Assembly (NCBI GenBank): GCA_028242535.1
Contig: JAOJYB010000002.1
Location: 62,001-126,000 of the forward strand
Source of the DNA: Candidatus Nitrosopelagicus sp.
Lineage (GTDB): Archaea; Thermoproteota; Nitrososphaeria; Nitrososphaerales; Nitrosopumilaceae
Direction: 5' to 3'
Length of the DNA: 64,000 bases
Under the pieces are notes generated by a model. It ran no database searches. It saw only the letters and a list, made by a program, of their open reading frames with translations, and was not told the DNA's origin. Position numbers and translations under genes: made by a program. Positions 34,280 through 42,331 of the stretch are shown here, piece after piece (the stretch's first letter is position 1; each line of letters starts with the position of its first letter).

Positions 34280-34462
34280 TTGAGAAAAATTACTATTAGG
34301 CTAAACGAAAAAGATTATCTGGATTTTTTACTTGAAAGTAATGAGCATAACAATACGGCTGTAGAGCAAATACATGAAATCATAAAATATTATGTTTTAA
34401 TCAGACGTCGCCGTGTAAAATTAAAACCTACTTCTAAAGAAAATTTGGATTCACATATCTGA
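34280..34462 (+). CDS. Small ribbon-helix-helix-like protein
   Basis: 60 residues from TTG 34280. A strand KITIRLNEKDYLDFLL and helix NNTAVEQIHEIIKYYVLIRR resemble RHH (Arc/MetJ) domains; a basic C-terminal tail (RRRRVKLKPTSKENLD) follows. TTG is the only start giving the strand, with a TATA (ctataatat) about 26 bases upstream. The operator-like dyad over that TATA supports a regulatory role. Convergent with the C2H2 gene at 34463, ends abutting. Confidence 0.55.
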   Translation: MRKITIRLNEKDYLDFLLESNEHNNTAVEQIHEIIKYYVLIRRRRVKLKPTSKENLDSHI

Positions 34463-34657
34463 TTATTTACATTTTTTCCTATGCTTTCTCAAGTCATTTG
34501 GGTCTCTAAACTCTTCATCACAATTACGACATTTTACATCAATTCTTCTTCCATGTGCAACTTTTTCATGTCTTTTTAATCTCTCTGCGTCATGCAAATC
34601 TGACCCACATTTCTTACATTTTGTGGTACTATCTTCTGTTTTTGCAAAAAGTTTCAA
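34463..34657 (-). CDS. Small protein with two zinc fingers
   Basis: 64 residues from TTG 34657 (MKLFAKTEDSTTKCKKCG). Finger 1: CKKCGSDLHDAERLKRHEKVAH. Finger 2: CRNCDEEFRDPNDLRKHRKKC, with a Cys as last ligand. Relates closely to the finger of the protein at 25688 and the double finger at 23134. The start MKLFAKTED resembles MGLFGKKED of other proteins in this window. Possible nucleic-acid-binding adaptor; target unknown. Confidence 0.75.
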   Translation of the reverse strand: MKLFAKTEDSTTKCKKCGSDLHDAERLKRHEKVAHGRRIDVKCRNCDEEFRDPNDLRKHRKKCK

Positions 34658-34731
34658 CGCACATTATAGTCATTAGATGTTAAAATGATTTTCCTTTTTT
34701 CCATTAGGAGTATGATAATGTTGTTTATTTT

Positions 34732-35034
34732 ATGTATAATATGAAAACAAATATGGATCTAAGCAAGGTAGTAAAAATTGGAATAATATCTGGAATCTCA
34801 ATAATTGGCATTATTGCAATAACAAACATGTTTTTTCCTTCAAATACCCTAAATTTACATGAGCAAGCATGCATGAGTCTTGCAAATCAAATGATTGAAA
34901 ATATGGAAGAATCCAATTTTGACACTGAAAAATTTGCAAAAATAAACGACTTATTGTTCTTAAAAATGATTAATGAACAATGCACTGATACTGAAGGTTG
35001 GAAAAAAATTGTGAGTTATAGTCCTGAAAATTAA
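34732..35034 (+). CDS. Membrane-anchored small protein, unknown
   Basis: 100 residues. One hydrophobic segment about 14-34 (VVKIGIISGISIIGIIAITN) then a soluble domain with two Cys (HEQACMSLANQMIEN and MINEQCTDTEGWKK). The Cys pair could form a disulfide outside. A similar layout (signal-anchor, CxEQ-type Cys helix, second Cys) occurs in the protein at 63158, so these may be relatives. Several Met codons near the start make the exact start uncertain. Confidence 0.6.
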   Translation: MYNMKTNMDLSKVVKIGIISGISIIGIIAITNMFFPSNTLNLHEQACMSLANQMIENMEESNFDTEKFAKINDLLFLKMINEQCTDTEGWKKIVSYSPEN

Positions 35035-35399
35035 TTTGGTTTGAATATCTCTGGCATCATTTCTAAAATTATTTTATGGGATGGCTGCCTTTCTAATTTC
35101 TGACAAATTTTATAGACACAATCTCCTATCATTGATGAGGTCACATCTCTAACTTCATATTTTTCAAAAATTTCATCATCTGACATATTTTTCATCTGAG
35201 AATTAATGTTAAATGCAATTTCTAGTGCAACTGGTTTTAATTTTGCTTCATAATCTTGCTGTAAAATTTCAATTTCTTCTTTGAGTCTGTTTGTTATTTC
35301 TTTATCCGTTGTAGTCTTTTTTTCTAATTCTAGTTTTCTTAATTTTTTAACAGTCTTTCCGCTGTGGTAATCAAAACTAATGATTAATTCCTTTATCAC
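35031..35399 (-). CDS. Hypothetical helical protein
   Basis: 122 residues from GTG 35399, helical and charged (RKLELEKKTTTDKEITNRLK, then EEIEILQQDYEAKLKPVALE). It could be coiled coil up to residue 65, followed by a smaller helical domain. No family recognised. Its GTG lies 51 bases from the queE ATG at 35451, around a common TATA box. Confidence 0.6.
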   Translation of the reverse strand: MIKELIISFDYHSGKTVKKLRKLELEKKTTTDKEITNRLKEEIEILQQDYEAKLKPVALEIAFNINSQMKNMSDDEIFEKYEVRDVTSSMIGDCVYKICQKLERQPSHKIILEMMPEIFKPN

Positions 35400-35421
35400 A
35401 CTGACTAAATTGGGAGTTTAG

Positions 35422-35430
35422 GATATAAGG
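35422..35430. promoter_or_regulatory. Shared divergent TATA box
   Basis: gatataagg on the plus strand, ccttatatc on the minus. The centre is about 25 bases from the ATG at 35451 and about 27 from the GTG at 35399. It also argues for the internal queE start at 35451 over the ATG at 35442. Confidence 0.5.
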
Positions 35431-35450
35431 TATATGAAATAATGAGTACT

Positions 35451-36131
35451 ATGCAAGTAAATGAAATTTTTAAATCAATTCAAGGAGAGGGGCCAAATTT
35501 TGGTAAGCCTGCAATTTTTCTAAGAACTGCTCAGTGTAATTTGAAATGTACTTGGTGTGATACAAAATATACTTGGGATTGGGAAAATTATGATTTTCAA
35601 AAAGAAGTAAATGAAATGACAATTGATGAGATTAAAGGTGCTATATTAGATCTTGAAATTAACCATCTGGTAATTACTGGTGGTGAACCATTGCTTCAAC
35701 AAGATGATCTGGCTGATTTACTATCTTTTCTAAAACCTGATTTCTATGTGGAAATTGAAACTAATTGTACAATCTTGCCAAACAAAATGTTAACAGATCT
35801 AGTTGATCAATGGAATGTATCTCCCAAAACTGAAAACTCTGGAAATCCGTTGGAACTTTATGAAAATAACGAATGCTATTACTTTTTTGCAAATCAGGAA
35901 AATTGTTTTTTTAAATACGTTGTAGAAAGCGAAGCCGATATTCCTGAAATCAAAAAATTTGTCACAAAGTACAAAATTCCTGAAAAAAGAGTACAATTGA
36001 TGACTCAGGCATCAACAAAAGAAGAAATACGTATACGAGAAAAATCAATTTCTGAACTAGCAAAATCTAACAATTTTGCGTTCTCCCCAAGACTTCATGT
36101 TGCAATGTGGGGGTCACAACGTGGAAAATGA
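35451..36131 (+). CDS. queE: QueE, 7-carboxy-7-deazaguanine synthase
   Basis: Radical-SAM enzyme making CDG on the way to archaeosine in tRNA. 226 residues from ATG 35451 (MQVNEIFKSIQGEGPNFG, the family N-terminus); an ATG three codons earlier (35442) is less likely given the TATA position. Cluster motif CNLKCTWCDTKYTW gives the CxxxCxxC triad of the radical-SAM core, and GGEPLLQQDDL binds SAM. Two extra Cys occur in ENNECYYFFANQENCFFKY. No queC or queD is in this window. Confidence 0.93.
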   Translation: MQVNEIFKSIQGEGPNFGKPAIFLRTAQCNLKCTWCDTKYTWDWENYDFQKEVNEMTIDEIKGAILDLEINHLVITGGEPLLQQDDLADLLSFLKPDFYVEIETNCTILPNKMLTDLVDQWNVSPKTENSGNPLELYENNECYYFFANQENCFFKYVVESEADIPEIKKFVTKYKIPEKRVQLMTQASTKEEIRIREKSISELAKSNNFAFSPRLHVAMWGSQRGK

Positions 36132-36155
36132 TTATAACCTGAGAAAATTAGAATT

Positions 36156-36962
36156 TTGAACATGGCAAAAATAAAAACAGGAGACCTTGTAATGTTTTTT
36201 TATAACGATTCAAAAAAGTGGCTACTGAAAATTACTAAAAAAGAACAATTTCACTCACACATTGGAGTTATCAAACATGCTGATGCGATAGGAAAAGAAT
36301 TTGGAAGCAGATTAGTTACAAACAAGGACAAATACGTTTACTTGTTAAAACCTACAATCCATGATCATGTAATGAAAATGCAACATAGTACACAAATTGT
36401 TTACCCAAAAGATTTTGGATATATTGCAGCAAGAATGGGCGTTCAATCTGGTCAAAAAATACTTGAAATTGGAACTGGAAGTGGCTCATTAACTACTTTT
36501 CTTGCTAGTATTGTAAACCCTCGTGGACATGTTTACACTTTTGATGTTGAACCAAAATTCATGGAAATTGCAGAAAAAAATATCAAAAAGGCTGGAATGT
36601 CAAAATATGTTACCATGCATGAAATGAATCTAAAAAAATCTAAAAAAATGCCTTTAGAAGAAATGGATTTAGCTATAATTGATCTTGGTGATCCTTGGGA
36701 GGTATTACCCCAAGTTAGAAAAATGCTCAAAAGTAGTGGAAGTGTAGTTGCAATTTGCCCAACGATGAATCAACTTGAAAAATTATCTGTCGCTTTTGTA
36801 GAAAATGAGTTTACTGATATAGAATGTACTGAACACATACTTCGTCATATTGAAGCTAGAGAAGGAAAAACTAGACATTCGTATAGAGGAATCGGTCATA
36901 CAACATATCTTGCAATAGCAAGAAAAGTCCACTTTAATAAGAAAAGAACAAAGAAAAAGTGA
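36156..36962 (+). CDS. trmI: tRNA (adenine-N1)-methyltransferase TrmI
   Basis: Methylates A57/A58 in the T-loop of tRNA. 268 residues. An N-terminal strand domain (GDLVMFFYNDSKKWLLKITK) precedes the Rossmann SAM domain with IVYPKDFGYIAARMGVQSGQ, ILEIGTGSGSLTTFLA and FDVEPKFMEIAEKN, and the catalytic-region Asp in AIIDLGDPWEVLPQ. The ATG at 36162 (MAKIKTG) is an alternative start. Follows queE by 24 bases, and both modify tRNA. Confidence 0.93.
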   Translation: MNMAKIKTGDLVMFFYNDSKKWLLKITKKEQFHSHIGVIKHADAIGKEFGSRLVTNKDKYVYLLKPTIHDHVMKMQHSTQIVYPKDFGYIAARMGVQSGQKILEIGTGSGSLTTFLASIVNPRGHVYTFDVEPKFMEIAEKNIKKAGMSKYVTMHEMNLKKSKKMPLEEMDLAIIDLGDPWEVLPQVRKMLKSSGSVVAICPTMNQLEKLSVAFVENEFTDIECTEHILRHIEAREGKTRHSYRGIGHTTYLAIARKVHFNKKRTKKK

Positions 36963-36967
36963 ATTAA

Positions 36968-37825
36968 TTGACTCTAGATAAACTAACTAAAGAAATTGTA
37001 GAAAAATTCATTCCTTCCCGTGAAAATAATTCTAGAAAAGGTGATAATGGTAAAGTCTTGATAGTTGGTGGAAGTTACATCTATCACGGTGCGCCAGCAC
37101 TTTCATCACTTGCTGCATTACGTTCTGGAAGTGATCTTGTGTATACATGTGTTCCAAAAATTAATGCATTTTCAACACGTTCAATTTCACCTGATTTGAT
37201 AGTTATCCCGATGGCCGATTCAAAACTTACTCGTGGAACTGTTAACAAAATGTTAGGACAAGTTCCTGTTGATATTGATTCAACTGCTATTGGAATGGGA
37301 CTTGCAATACAAGATATTGAGGCGATAAAGCTACTTGTAAAATCTCTACTTGATAGAAATGTACGTGTTTTATTAGATGCTAGTTCTTTAGTAAAAGAAA
37401 TACTTCCAATAATTGAAGGACAAAATGTTATTGTCACACCTCATTCAGGTGAATTTAAAAGAATTTTTGGTGAACCTGTTGAAAATGAAATCAATCCTCG
37501 AATTTCTTCATGTGAAAAATTTGCGAAAAAACATTCAATCACAATATTACTAAAAGGACAAGAAGATATAATCACAAATGGTGATGTTACCTACACAAAT
37601 CCTACATTAACTCCATGTATGACCGTTGGAGGTACAGGTGATGTTCTATCTGGATTAACTGCTGGATTTTTATCTAGAAATAAAAATATGATTGAATCTG
37701 CAAGTGCTGCAATCTTTGTTAATGGTATGGCCGGACAAATACTTCAAAAAGAATTTGGTAACCATATTCTTGCAAGTGATCTTATATCCACATTACCTAA
37801 AGTGTTAAACTCATTTAATAATTAA
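36968..37825 (+). CDS. nnrD: NAD(P)H-hydrate dehydratase (NnrD domain)
   Basis: Repairs damaged NAD(P)HX in an ATP- or ADP-dependent reaction. 285 residues of the ribokinase-like YjeF C-terminal domain. Landmarks are NGKVLIVGGSYIYHGAPALS, VIVTPHSGEFKRIFG, ILLKGQEDIITN and GGTGDVLSGLTAGFLSRNK. TTG at 36968, 5 bases after trmI, so it is in that operon. The N-terminal epimerase domain (NnrE) fused in many organisms is absent here. Confidence 0.93.
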   Translation: MTLDKLTKEIVEKFIPSRENNSRKGDNGKVLIVGGSYIYHGAPALSSLAALRSGSDLVYTCVPKINAFSTRSISPDLIVIPMADSKLTRGTVNKMLGQVPVDIDSTAIGMGLAIQDIEAIKLLVKSLLDRNVRVLLDASSLVKEILPIIEGQNVIVTPHSGEFKRIFGEPVENEINPRISSCEKFAKKHSITILLKGQEDIITNGDVTYTNPTLTPCMTVGGTGDVLSGLTAGFLSRNKNMIESASAAIFVNGMAGQILQKEFGNHILASDLISTLPKVLNSFNN

Positions 37826-37829
37826 AAAA

Positions 37830-39191
37830 ATGAACTATGAAAAAGCATTAAAATTCATAGATAAAAATAAAGATTCTCTTCTTAAAGATCTACAAACATT
37901 AATCCATCAACCAAGTATTTCTGCAAAAAACGAAGGAATTGAAGAATGTAGTATTCTTGTATCTAAAATTTTAAAAAAATCTGGCATAAAATCCGAAATT
38001 TTACGATTAGGAAAGAATGCAGCACCTCTTGTATATGGGGAAGTAAAATCAAAAAACAATCCAAACACTACATTGTTATTTTATAATCATTATGATGTAC
38101 AACCTGTTGAACCATTAGACTTATGGGATGATCCTCCTTTTAGTGGTAAAATAATTGGAAACAAAATTTTTGGTCGTGGGGCATCAGATGACAAAGGTGA
38201 ATTAATCACTAGAATCAAAGCTGTTGAATCGTATCTGAAAACATATGGTGATGTTCCATGTAACATAAAATTTGTAATTGAAGGCGAAGAAGAAAATGGA
38301 AGTGAAAACATTGAACGTTACTTAAAAAAATACAAAAAGAAATTTGTATGTGATGGCGTTGTATGGGAGTTTGGTTATGTTGATCAAAAAAATAGACCAA
38401 TTATTGGGTTAGGAATGAAAGGTCTACTATACGTAGAATTAATTGCAAAAGAATCTGTAAGAGATGTTCATTCTAGTTTTGCAGTAATTATCAAAAATCC
38501 TGCATGGAAATTAGTTCGGGCACTAAATACAATGCGTGATGAAAACGGAAAGGTGTTGATCAAAGGCTGGTATGATGACATCATGCCATTATCAAAAAAT
38601 GATATTAATCTGATCCAAAAAGAACCCTTTGATGCTAAAGGTTTCAAAAAAGAATATGGTGTGAAAAGTTTTGTTGGTAACAAAAATGCCTTTGCTGCAA
38701 AGAAAGCTTTGGTATCTGGGGTAACATGTAACATTGCAGGTATAACCTCTGGTTATATTGGTGATGGTGCAAAGACAGTTCTTCCAGGAAGTGCAAAAGT
38801 GAAGATTGACTTTAGATTAGTTCCAAACATGGATCCAAAAAAATTAATAAAACTTTTAGCAAAACATCTACGTGTAAATGGGTTTAACGATATATCGATC
38901 AATGTTTTAAATGCAGAAGCAGCTGCAAGAACAAATCCAAATGAAAAAATTGTTACAACTGTTTGTGAAAGCACAAAAAAAATTTTTGGTGACTATGTTT
39001 TGAACATTTCTAACGCGGGAACTGGACCAATGCATGCATTTACAAACATTTTATCGGTTCCTTGTATCTCTGTAGGTGCGTCATACATTTTTTGTAGAAT
39101 GCATTCTCCAAATGAATTTGCAAAAATCGATCTACTAAATAAAACTACTAAGAATATTTGTTTGTTGATAGAAAATTTTTCACGATCATAA
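37830..39191 (+). CDS. M20-family metallopeptidase (dipeptidase-like)
   Basis: 453 residues, co-catalytic zinc peptidase. Metal ligands: LFYNHYDVQPVEP (His, then Asp), GRGASDDKGELI (bridging Asp), the catalytic/ligand pair VIEGEEENGSENI (Glu-Glu) and a C-terminal His in FCRMHSPNEF. A lid/dimerisation domain spans about 185-315. Family members hydrolyse dipeptides or N-acyl amino acids; the substrate is not clear. Starts 4 bases after nnrD, in the same transcription unit. Confidence 0.9.
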   Translation: MNYEKALKFIDKNKDSLLKDLQTLIHQPSISAKNEGIEECSILVSKILKKSGIKSEILRLGKNAAPLVYGEVKSKNNPNTTLLFYNHYDVQPVEPLDLWDDPPFSGKIIGNKIFGRGASDDKGELITRIKAVESYLKTYGDVPCNIKFVIEGEEENGSENIERYLKKYKKKFVCDGVVWEFGYVDQKNRPIIGLGMKGLLYVELIAKESVRDVHSSFAVIIKNPAWKLVRALNTMRDENGKVLIKGWYDDIMPLSKNDINLIQKEPFDAKGFKKEYGVKSFVGNKNAFAAKKALVSGVTCNIAGITSGYIGDGAKTVLPGSAKVKIDFRLVPNMDPKKLIKLLAKHLRVNGFNDISINVLNAEAAARTNPNEKIVTTVCESTKKIFGDYVLNISNAGTGPMHAFTNILSVPCISVGASYIFCRMHSPNEFAKIDLLNKTTKNICLLIENFSRS

Positions 39192-39247
39192 TTTGTGAAA
39201 TTTACTTGATTTAATTACACAATGTATGTAAAAACAAGTAACTTGTA

Positions 39248-39256
39248 CAATATAAC
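39248..39256 (+). promoter_or_regulatory. TATA box for the H1-like gene
   Basis: caatataac, centred about 28 bases before the ATG at 39281. Confidence 0.5.
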
Positions 39257-39280
39257 ACGGAAAAGATCCGGCAGAATGTT

Positions 39281-39679
39281 ATGGCTATGTCTAAAGCTAA
39301 GAGAAGCGCAGCAGCTAAAAAAGCAGCACGCACTCGTAAAAGAAGAGCAACAGCCGCAGCTACAGCAGCTACAAAGAAAAGAGCTTCTGCAGCACGCAAA
39401 CGTAAGCGAACCGTCGCAAAGAAAGGCGGAGCAAAACGTAAAGCAGCTCCAAAACGTAAGGCAGCAGCAAAACGTAGAGCACCAGCAAAAAAAAAAGGTG
39501 GAGCAAAACGTAAAGCAGCCCCAAAACGTAAAGCAGCAGCAAAACGTAAAGCACCAGCAAATAAAAAAGGTGGTGCAAAACGTAAAGCAGCTCCAAAACG
39601 TAAGGCAGCAAAACGTAAAGCAGCTCCAAAACGTAAGGCAGCAAAGCGGAAAGCAGCTCCAAAACGACGTCGTCGTTAA
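39281..39679 (+). CDS. Lysine/alanine-rich histone H1-like basic protein
   Basis: 132 residues made almost only of Lys, Arg, Ala, Pro and Gly. The core is a set of imperfect repeats of KRKAAPKRKAAAKRxAP and KKGGAKRKAAPKRKAA, ending KRRRR. This composition equals the C-terminal tail of eukaryotic H1 and bacterial Hc1/AlgP-like proteins; there is no globular histone fold. Most likely it coats or compacts DNA, or binds RNA. GCA/AAA-rich codon repeats create long spurious open frames on both strands. A second start (ATG at 39287) is possible. It precedes the proteasome subunit by 152 bases. Confidence 0.85.
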   Translation: MAMSKAKRSAAAKKAARTRKRRATAAATAATKKRASAARKRKRTVAKKGGAKRKAAPKRKAAAKRRAPAKKKGGAKRKAAPKRKAAAKRKAPANKKGGAKRKAAPKRKAAKRKAAPKRKAAKRKAAPKRRRR

Positions 39680-39703
39680 ACTGATCGAAAATATGTCAGT
39701 AAC

Positions 39704-39718
39704 GTTGACCGCGGTAAC
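39704..39718 (+). other. GC-rich palindromic patch in intergenic region
   Basis: gttgaccgcggtaac: an exact 8-bp palindrome accgcggt with flanking gtt and aac. It lies in a 152-base gap whose first half (to about 39745) is clearly richer in G and C than neighbouring spacers. The other half (39746-39831) holds a T-run and the psmB promoter region. Could be a protein-binding site or part of a small RNA. No transcript is proven. Confidence 0.4.
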
Positions 39719-39831
39719 ACGCTGATGCGTTCTCGGCAATTGACGATCTACATTTTTTTAGATATCACCTAACTAAGGGTATTCACAAATTTCTAGTAAT
39801 GACTTTTATTGTCTGTTTTTAGACTCATTGT

Positions 39832-40428
39832 ATGAGCATGTACATGCCAGGTGCAACTGCTGTAGGTATTACATTTGATCAAGGTGTAGTATTTGCAAGT
39901 GAAAAAAGAATTGCATACGGAAATTTTCTTGTTAGTAAATCTACAAAAAAAACTTTCCCAATAACTCCTAAAGTTGGAGCAACTTGTGCAGGGTTGGTTG
40001 CTGACATGCAATTATTATCCTTACAAATTTCGGCATTAGCAAAAATTAGAAGAATGGATTTAAAACGTGATGTTCCACCAAACACAATTGCAAAAATGAT
40101 GTCAAATATGATGTATGAGAGACGATACTTTCCTTTGTTAACTCAAGTGATTGTTGGTGGAATGACTGACAAACCTGTAATCTATACCCTTGATCCTTTA
40201 GGTTCGGTCTTACCTGATGACTACGCTGCTGTTGGTACTGGTGCTGAAATGGCATTGGGAGTCTTAGATCCTCAATTCAAAGAAAACATGAATGAAAAAG
40301 ATGCCGTGGACTTGGCTGTTAAAGCAGTTCGTTCTGCAACCATGAGAGATTCTTTCAGTGGTGATGGAATTGATATCTTAGTTGTAAACAAAGATGGAAT
40401 TACTGAATTCACCGAAGACGTAAAGTAA
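39832..40428 (+). CDS. psmB: Proteasome beta-type subunit lacking the Thr1 nucleophile
   Basis: 198 residues. The fold and most catalytic-site residues match archaeal beta subunits: short propeptide MSMYMPG, then ATAVGITFDQGVVFASEKRI, Lys33 in SKSTKKTF, Gly47 in CAGLVAD, and the RDSFSGDG segment. Aligned with the Thermoplasma beta subunit (TTTVGIT) the first mature residue is Ala instead of the N-terminal nucleophile Thr. It is therefore probably catalytically inactive and structural. Many Crenarchaeota and Thaumarchaeota have two beta genes; the active one is not in this window. Confidence 0.85.
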   Translation: MSMYMPGATAVGITFDQGVVFASEKRIAYGNFLVSKSTKKTFPITPKVGATCAGLVADMQLLSLQISALAKIRRMDLKRDVPPNTIAKMMSNMMYERRYFPLLTQVIVGGMTDKPVIYTLDPLGSVLPDDYAAVGTGAEMALGVLDPQFKENMNEKDAVDLAVKAVRSATMRDSFSGDGIDILVVNKDGITEFTEDVK

Positions 40429-40429
40429 T

Positions 40430-40900
40430 CTATAGGGTTTTAGAAATTTCCCACGCTTTGTCGGAAATATAATGTAAATTTTTCAAAACTTCTCCTTTCT
40501 CCATATTTTCTAATTCACTACTATCAACCTCTGATTTTCCAACTGCAAGAAATTTATTTTGTGACTCTTCGACAATACACACAATGTCATTTTTTGCAAA
40601 TTCTGAAAATTTTTTGATTCCAGGTCTCATGAGATTAGCTCCTTTACACATGAATCTAACAGCTCCCATATCCACTTGAACATATGGAAATTTTTGTAAT
40701 GTTGAAATTTCACTGAGAAACGGAAGATATTCATCTTTAATTTTTAAAATTTTAATCTCATTACCTGTGATCAATTGTATCTCATTGTCAATCTCATAGA
40801 CCTTGAGATTTTTCACTTTAGGTACATCTATTTTCCATTTTTTTGACACAATTTTCAGTAATTGCACTGTTTCACTTTTTGAAATTAAATTTGTCTTCAA
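40430..40900 (-). CDS. PUA-domain RNA-binding protein (MCT-1-like)
   Basis: 156 residues. An N-terminal pre-PUA part (about 1-75) then a PUA domain about 80-150 with VQVDMGAVRFMCKGANLMRP, GIKKFSEFAKNDIVCIVEES and FLAVGKSEVDSSELENMEKG. This order resembles archaeal relatives of eukaryotic MCT-1/Tma20. Probably binds tRNA or rRNA. Its ATG overlaps the stop of the homoserine dehydrogenase gene by four bases (ATGA), so they share an mRNA, although no functional link is known. Confidence 0.85.
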   Translation of the reverse strand: MKTNLISKSETVQLLKIVSKKWKIDVPKVKNLKVYEIDNEIQLITGNEIKILKIKDEYLPFLSEISTLQKFPYVQVDMGAVRFMCKGANLMRPGIKKFSEFAKNDIVCIVEESQNKFLAVGKSEVDSSELENMEKGEVLKNLHYISDKAWEISKTL

Positions 40901-41907
40901 GCCTTTGTGATCTCTTTTCTAATGTCTATTAGGTCCCGTAATATTGCACTGGCAGTTTCAATTCCTCCTGCACCTCTTCCAATAATTGTCTGAGTACCTG
41001 AATGTTCAGATGTGAATGAAATGGCATTTAATGTTCCATTTACACATAATGGATCATTAATTTTTATCTCTATAGGAGACACCGTTAATTCTTTGTCACA
41101 TGAGGCAATTAGTTTCACTGCACAATCTTTTTTTTGTGCATTTTTGATGTCATTTGTATTAACTTTACGAATTCCCTTTTTAATTATATCTGGCATTGTA
41201 ACTTTCATGCCCATTATCCAATTTGCTAGAATGACAAGTTTCGCAGCTGCATCTAATCCATCTAAATCAAGGGATTCATCAGCTTCAACATAACCTTTTG
41301 ATTTTGCATCATTCAATGCATCATCAAATGACATTCCATCTGCCATATTTGTCAGTATATAGTTAGTTGTACCATTAAGAATTCCTTGAAATGATAATAT
41401 CCTTTCTCCGCTTAAACTATTTTTTGCATAATCTAAGATTGGCGTGCCTCCTCCAACTGTTCCGCTAAATCTGAGCATCACTTGATTGTATGTTGCTAAT
41501 TCCATCAATGAAGGAAATGCAAGTGCTAACGGTCCTTTATTTACTGATATAACATGCATTTTTCTTTTCATTGCAGAAATTATGTGACTCATTCCAGGTT
41601 CTGCATCTTTGTAATTACTTGCAGTAGTTTCAATTAAAACATCTGCATCAACATTCTGAATAATTTCTTTACCTGGAATCTGTTTAATTGATTTATCATA
41701 CTCTCTAACTGTTCCTGACTGTTTTTTTATTTTGTTTAGTTTTTTCAGATCCAATCCTGCTTCATTATATGCGCATCCTTTGCTATCAAAAACTCCCACA
41801 ATTCTTGGTTTGAGTCCAAATTTTGAATAAAGATCATGTGTACGTGACTCTAAAAGCTGTGAAAAGCTTTGCGCTACAACCCCAAATCCACATAGTATTA
41901 TTCTCAT
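40897..41907 (-). CDS. hom: Homoserine dehydrogenase
   Basis: Reduces aspartate semialdehyde to homoserine for Thr and Met synthesis. 336 residues. NAD(P) motif LCGFGVVAQSFSQLL, then VISVNKGPLAL, MLRFSGTVGGGTPILDYAKN, GILNGTTNYILTNM and the catalytic region AKSKGYVEADESLDLDGLDA with AAKLVIL. No ACT regulatory domain, so it is the monofunctional short type. Co-transcribed with the PUA protein. Confidence 0.95.
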   Translation of the reverse strand: MRIILCGFGVVAQSFSQLLESRTHDLYSKFGLKPRIVGVFDSKGCAYNEAGLDLKKLNKIKKQSGTVREYDKSIKQIPGKEIIQNVDADVLIETTASNYKDAEPGMSHIISAMKRKMHVISVNKGPLALAFPSLMELATYNQVMLRFSGTVGGGTPILDYAKNSLSGERILSFQGILNGTTNYILTNMADGMSFDDALNDAKSKGYVEADESLDLDGLDAAAKLVILANWIMGMKVTMPDIIKKGIRKVNTNDIKNAQKKDCAVKLIASCDKELTVSPIEIKINDPLCVNGTLNAISFTSEHSGTQTIIGRGAGGIETASAILRDLIDIRKEITKA

Positions 41908-41932
41908 AGTATCGTAAAATAGGATGGATTAT

Positions 41933-42331
41933 TTAATCTGTGTCTAATTTGAGAGATAATGAGTTTATACAATATCTAAGTTTAGTTGGATTGGGTCCAT
42001 CATCAAAAACATGTCCCAAATGTGTTCCACATTTCTTACAGTTAACTTCAACTCTTACCATCCCAAAACTTCTGTCTTCTATGTATTCTATGTAATCATC
42101 ATTTTCAGGTTTAAAAAAACTAGGCCAACCTGTACCTGAATCAAATTTTGTATTTGATGAGAATAATTTAATTCCACATCCTCTGCATTTGTAAACTCCA
42201 TTTTCTTTACAATCCCAATACATTCCTGTAAATGCACGTTCTGTTCCTTTCATTCTGCAAACTTCGTATTCATCTGAATTAAGTTCTTTTTTCCATTCCT
42301 CATCTGTCTTAATATTTTCCTTACTCATCAT
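41933..42331 (-). CDS. msrB: Methionine-R-sulfoxide reductase MsrB
   Basis: 132 residues. Zn sites CRGCGIKLF and [29 protein letters not shown]; catalytic Cys in [12 protein letters not shown]. Repairs oxidised methionine with thioredoxin-type reductants. ATGA overlap with the ThyX-like gene upstream, so they form an operon. Confidence 0.96.
   Translation of the reverse strand: MMSKENIKTDEEWKKELNSDEYEVCRMKGTERAFTGMYWDCKENGVYKCRGCGIKLFSSNTKFDSGTGWPSFFKPENDDYIEYIEDRSFGMVRVEVNCKKCGTHLGHVFDDGPNPTKLRYCINSLSLKLDTD

Noticed and set aside
39215-39739. Long open frames on both strands over the H1-like gene (Cys/Phe-rich and Gln-rich translations)
   Set aside because: They arise from the low-complexity repeat codons read in other frames; only the Lys/Ala frame has a promoter and a sensible composition.
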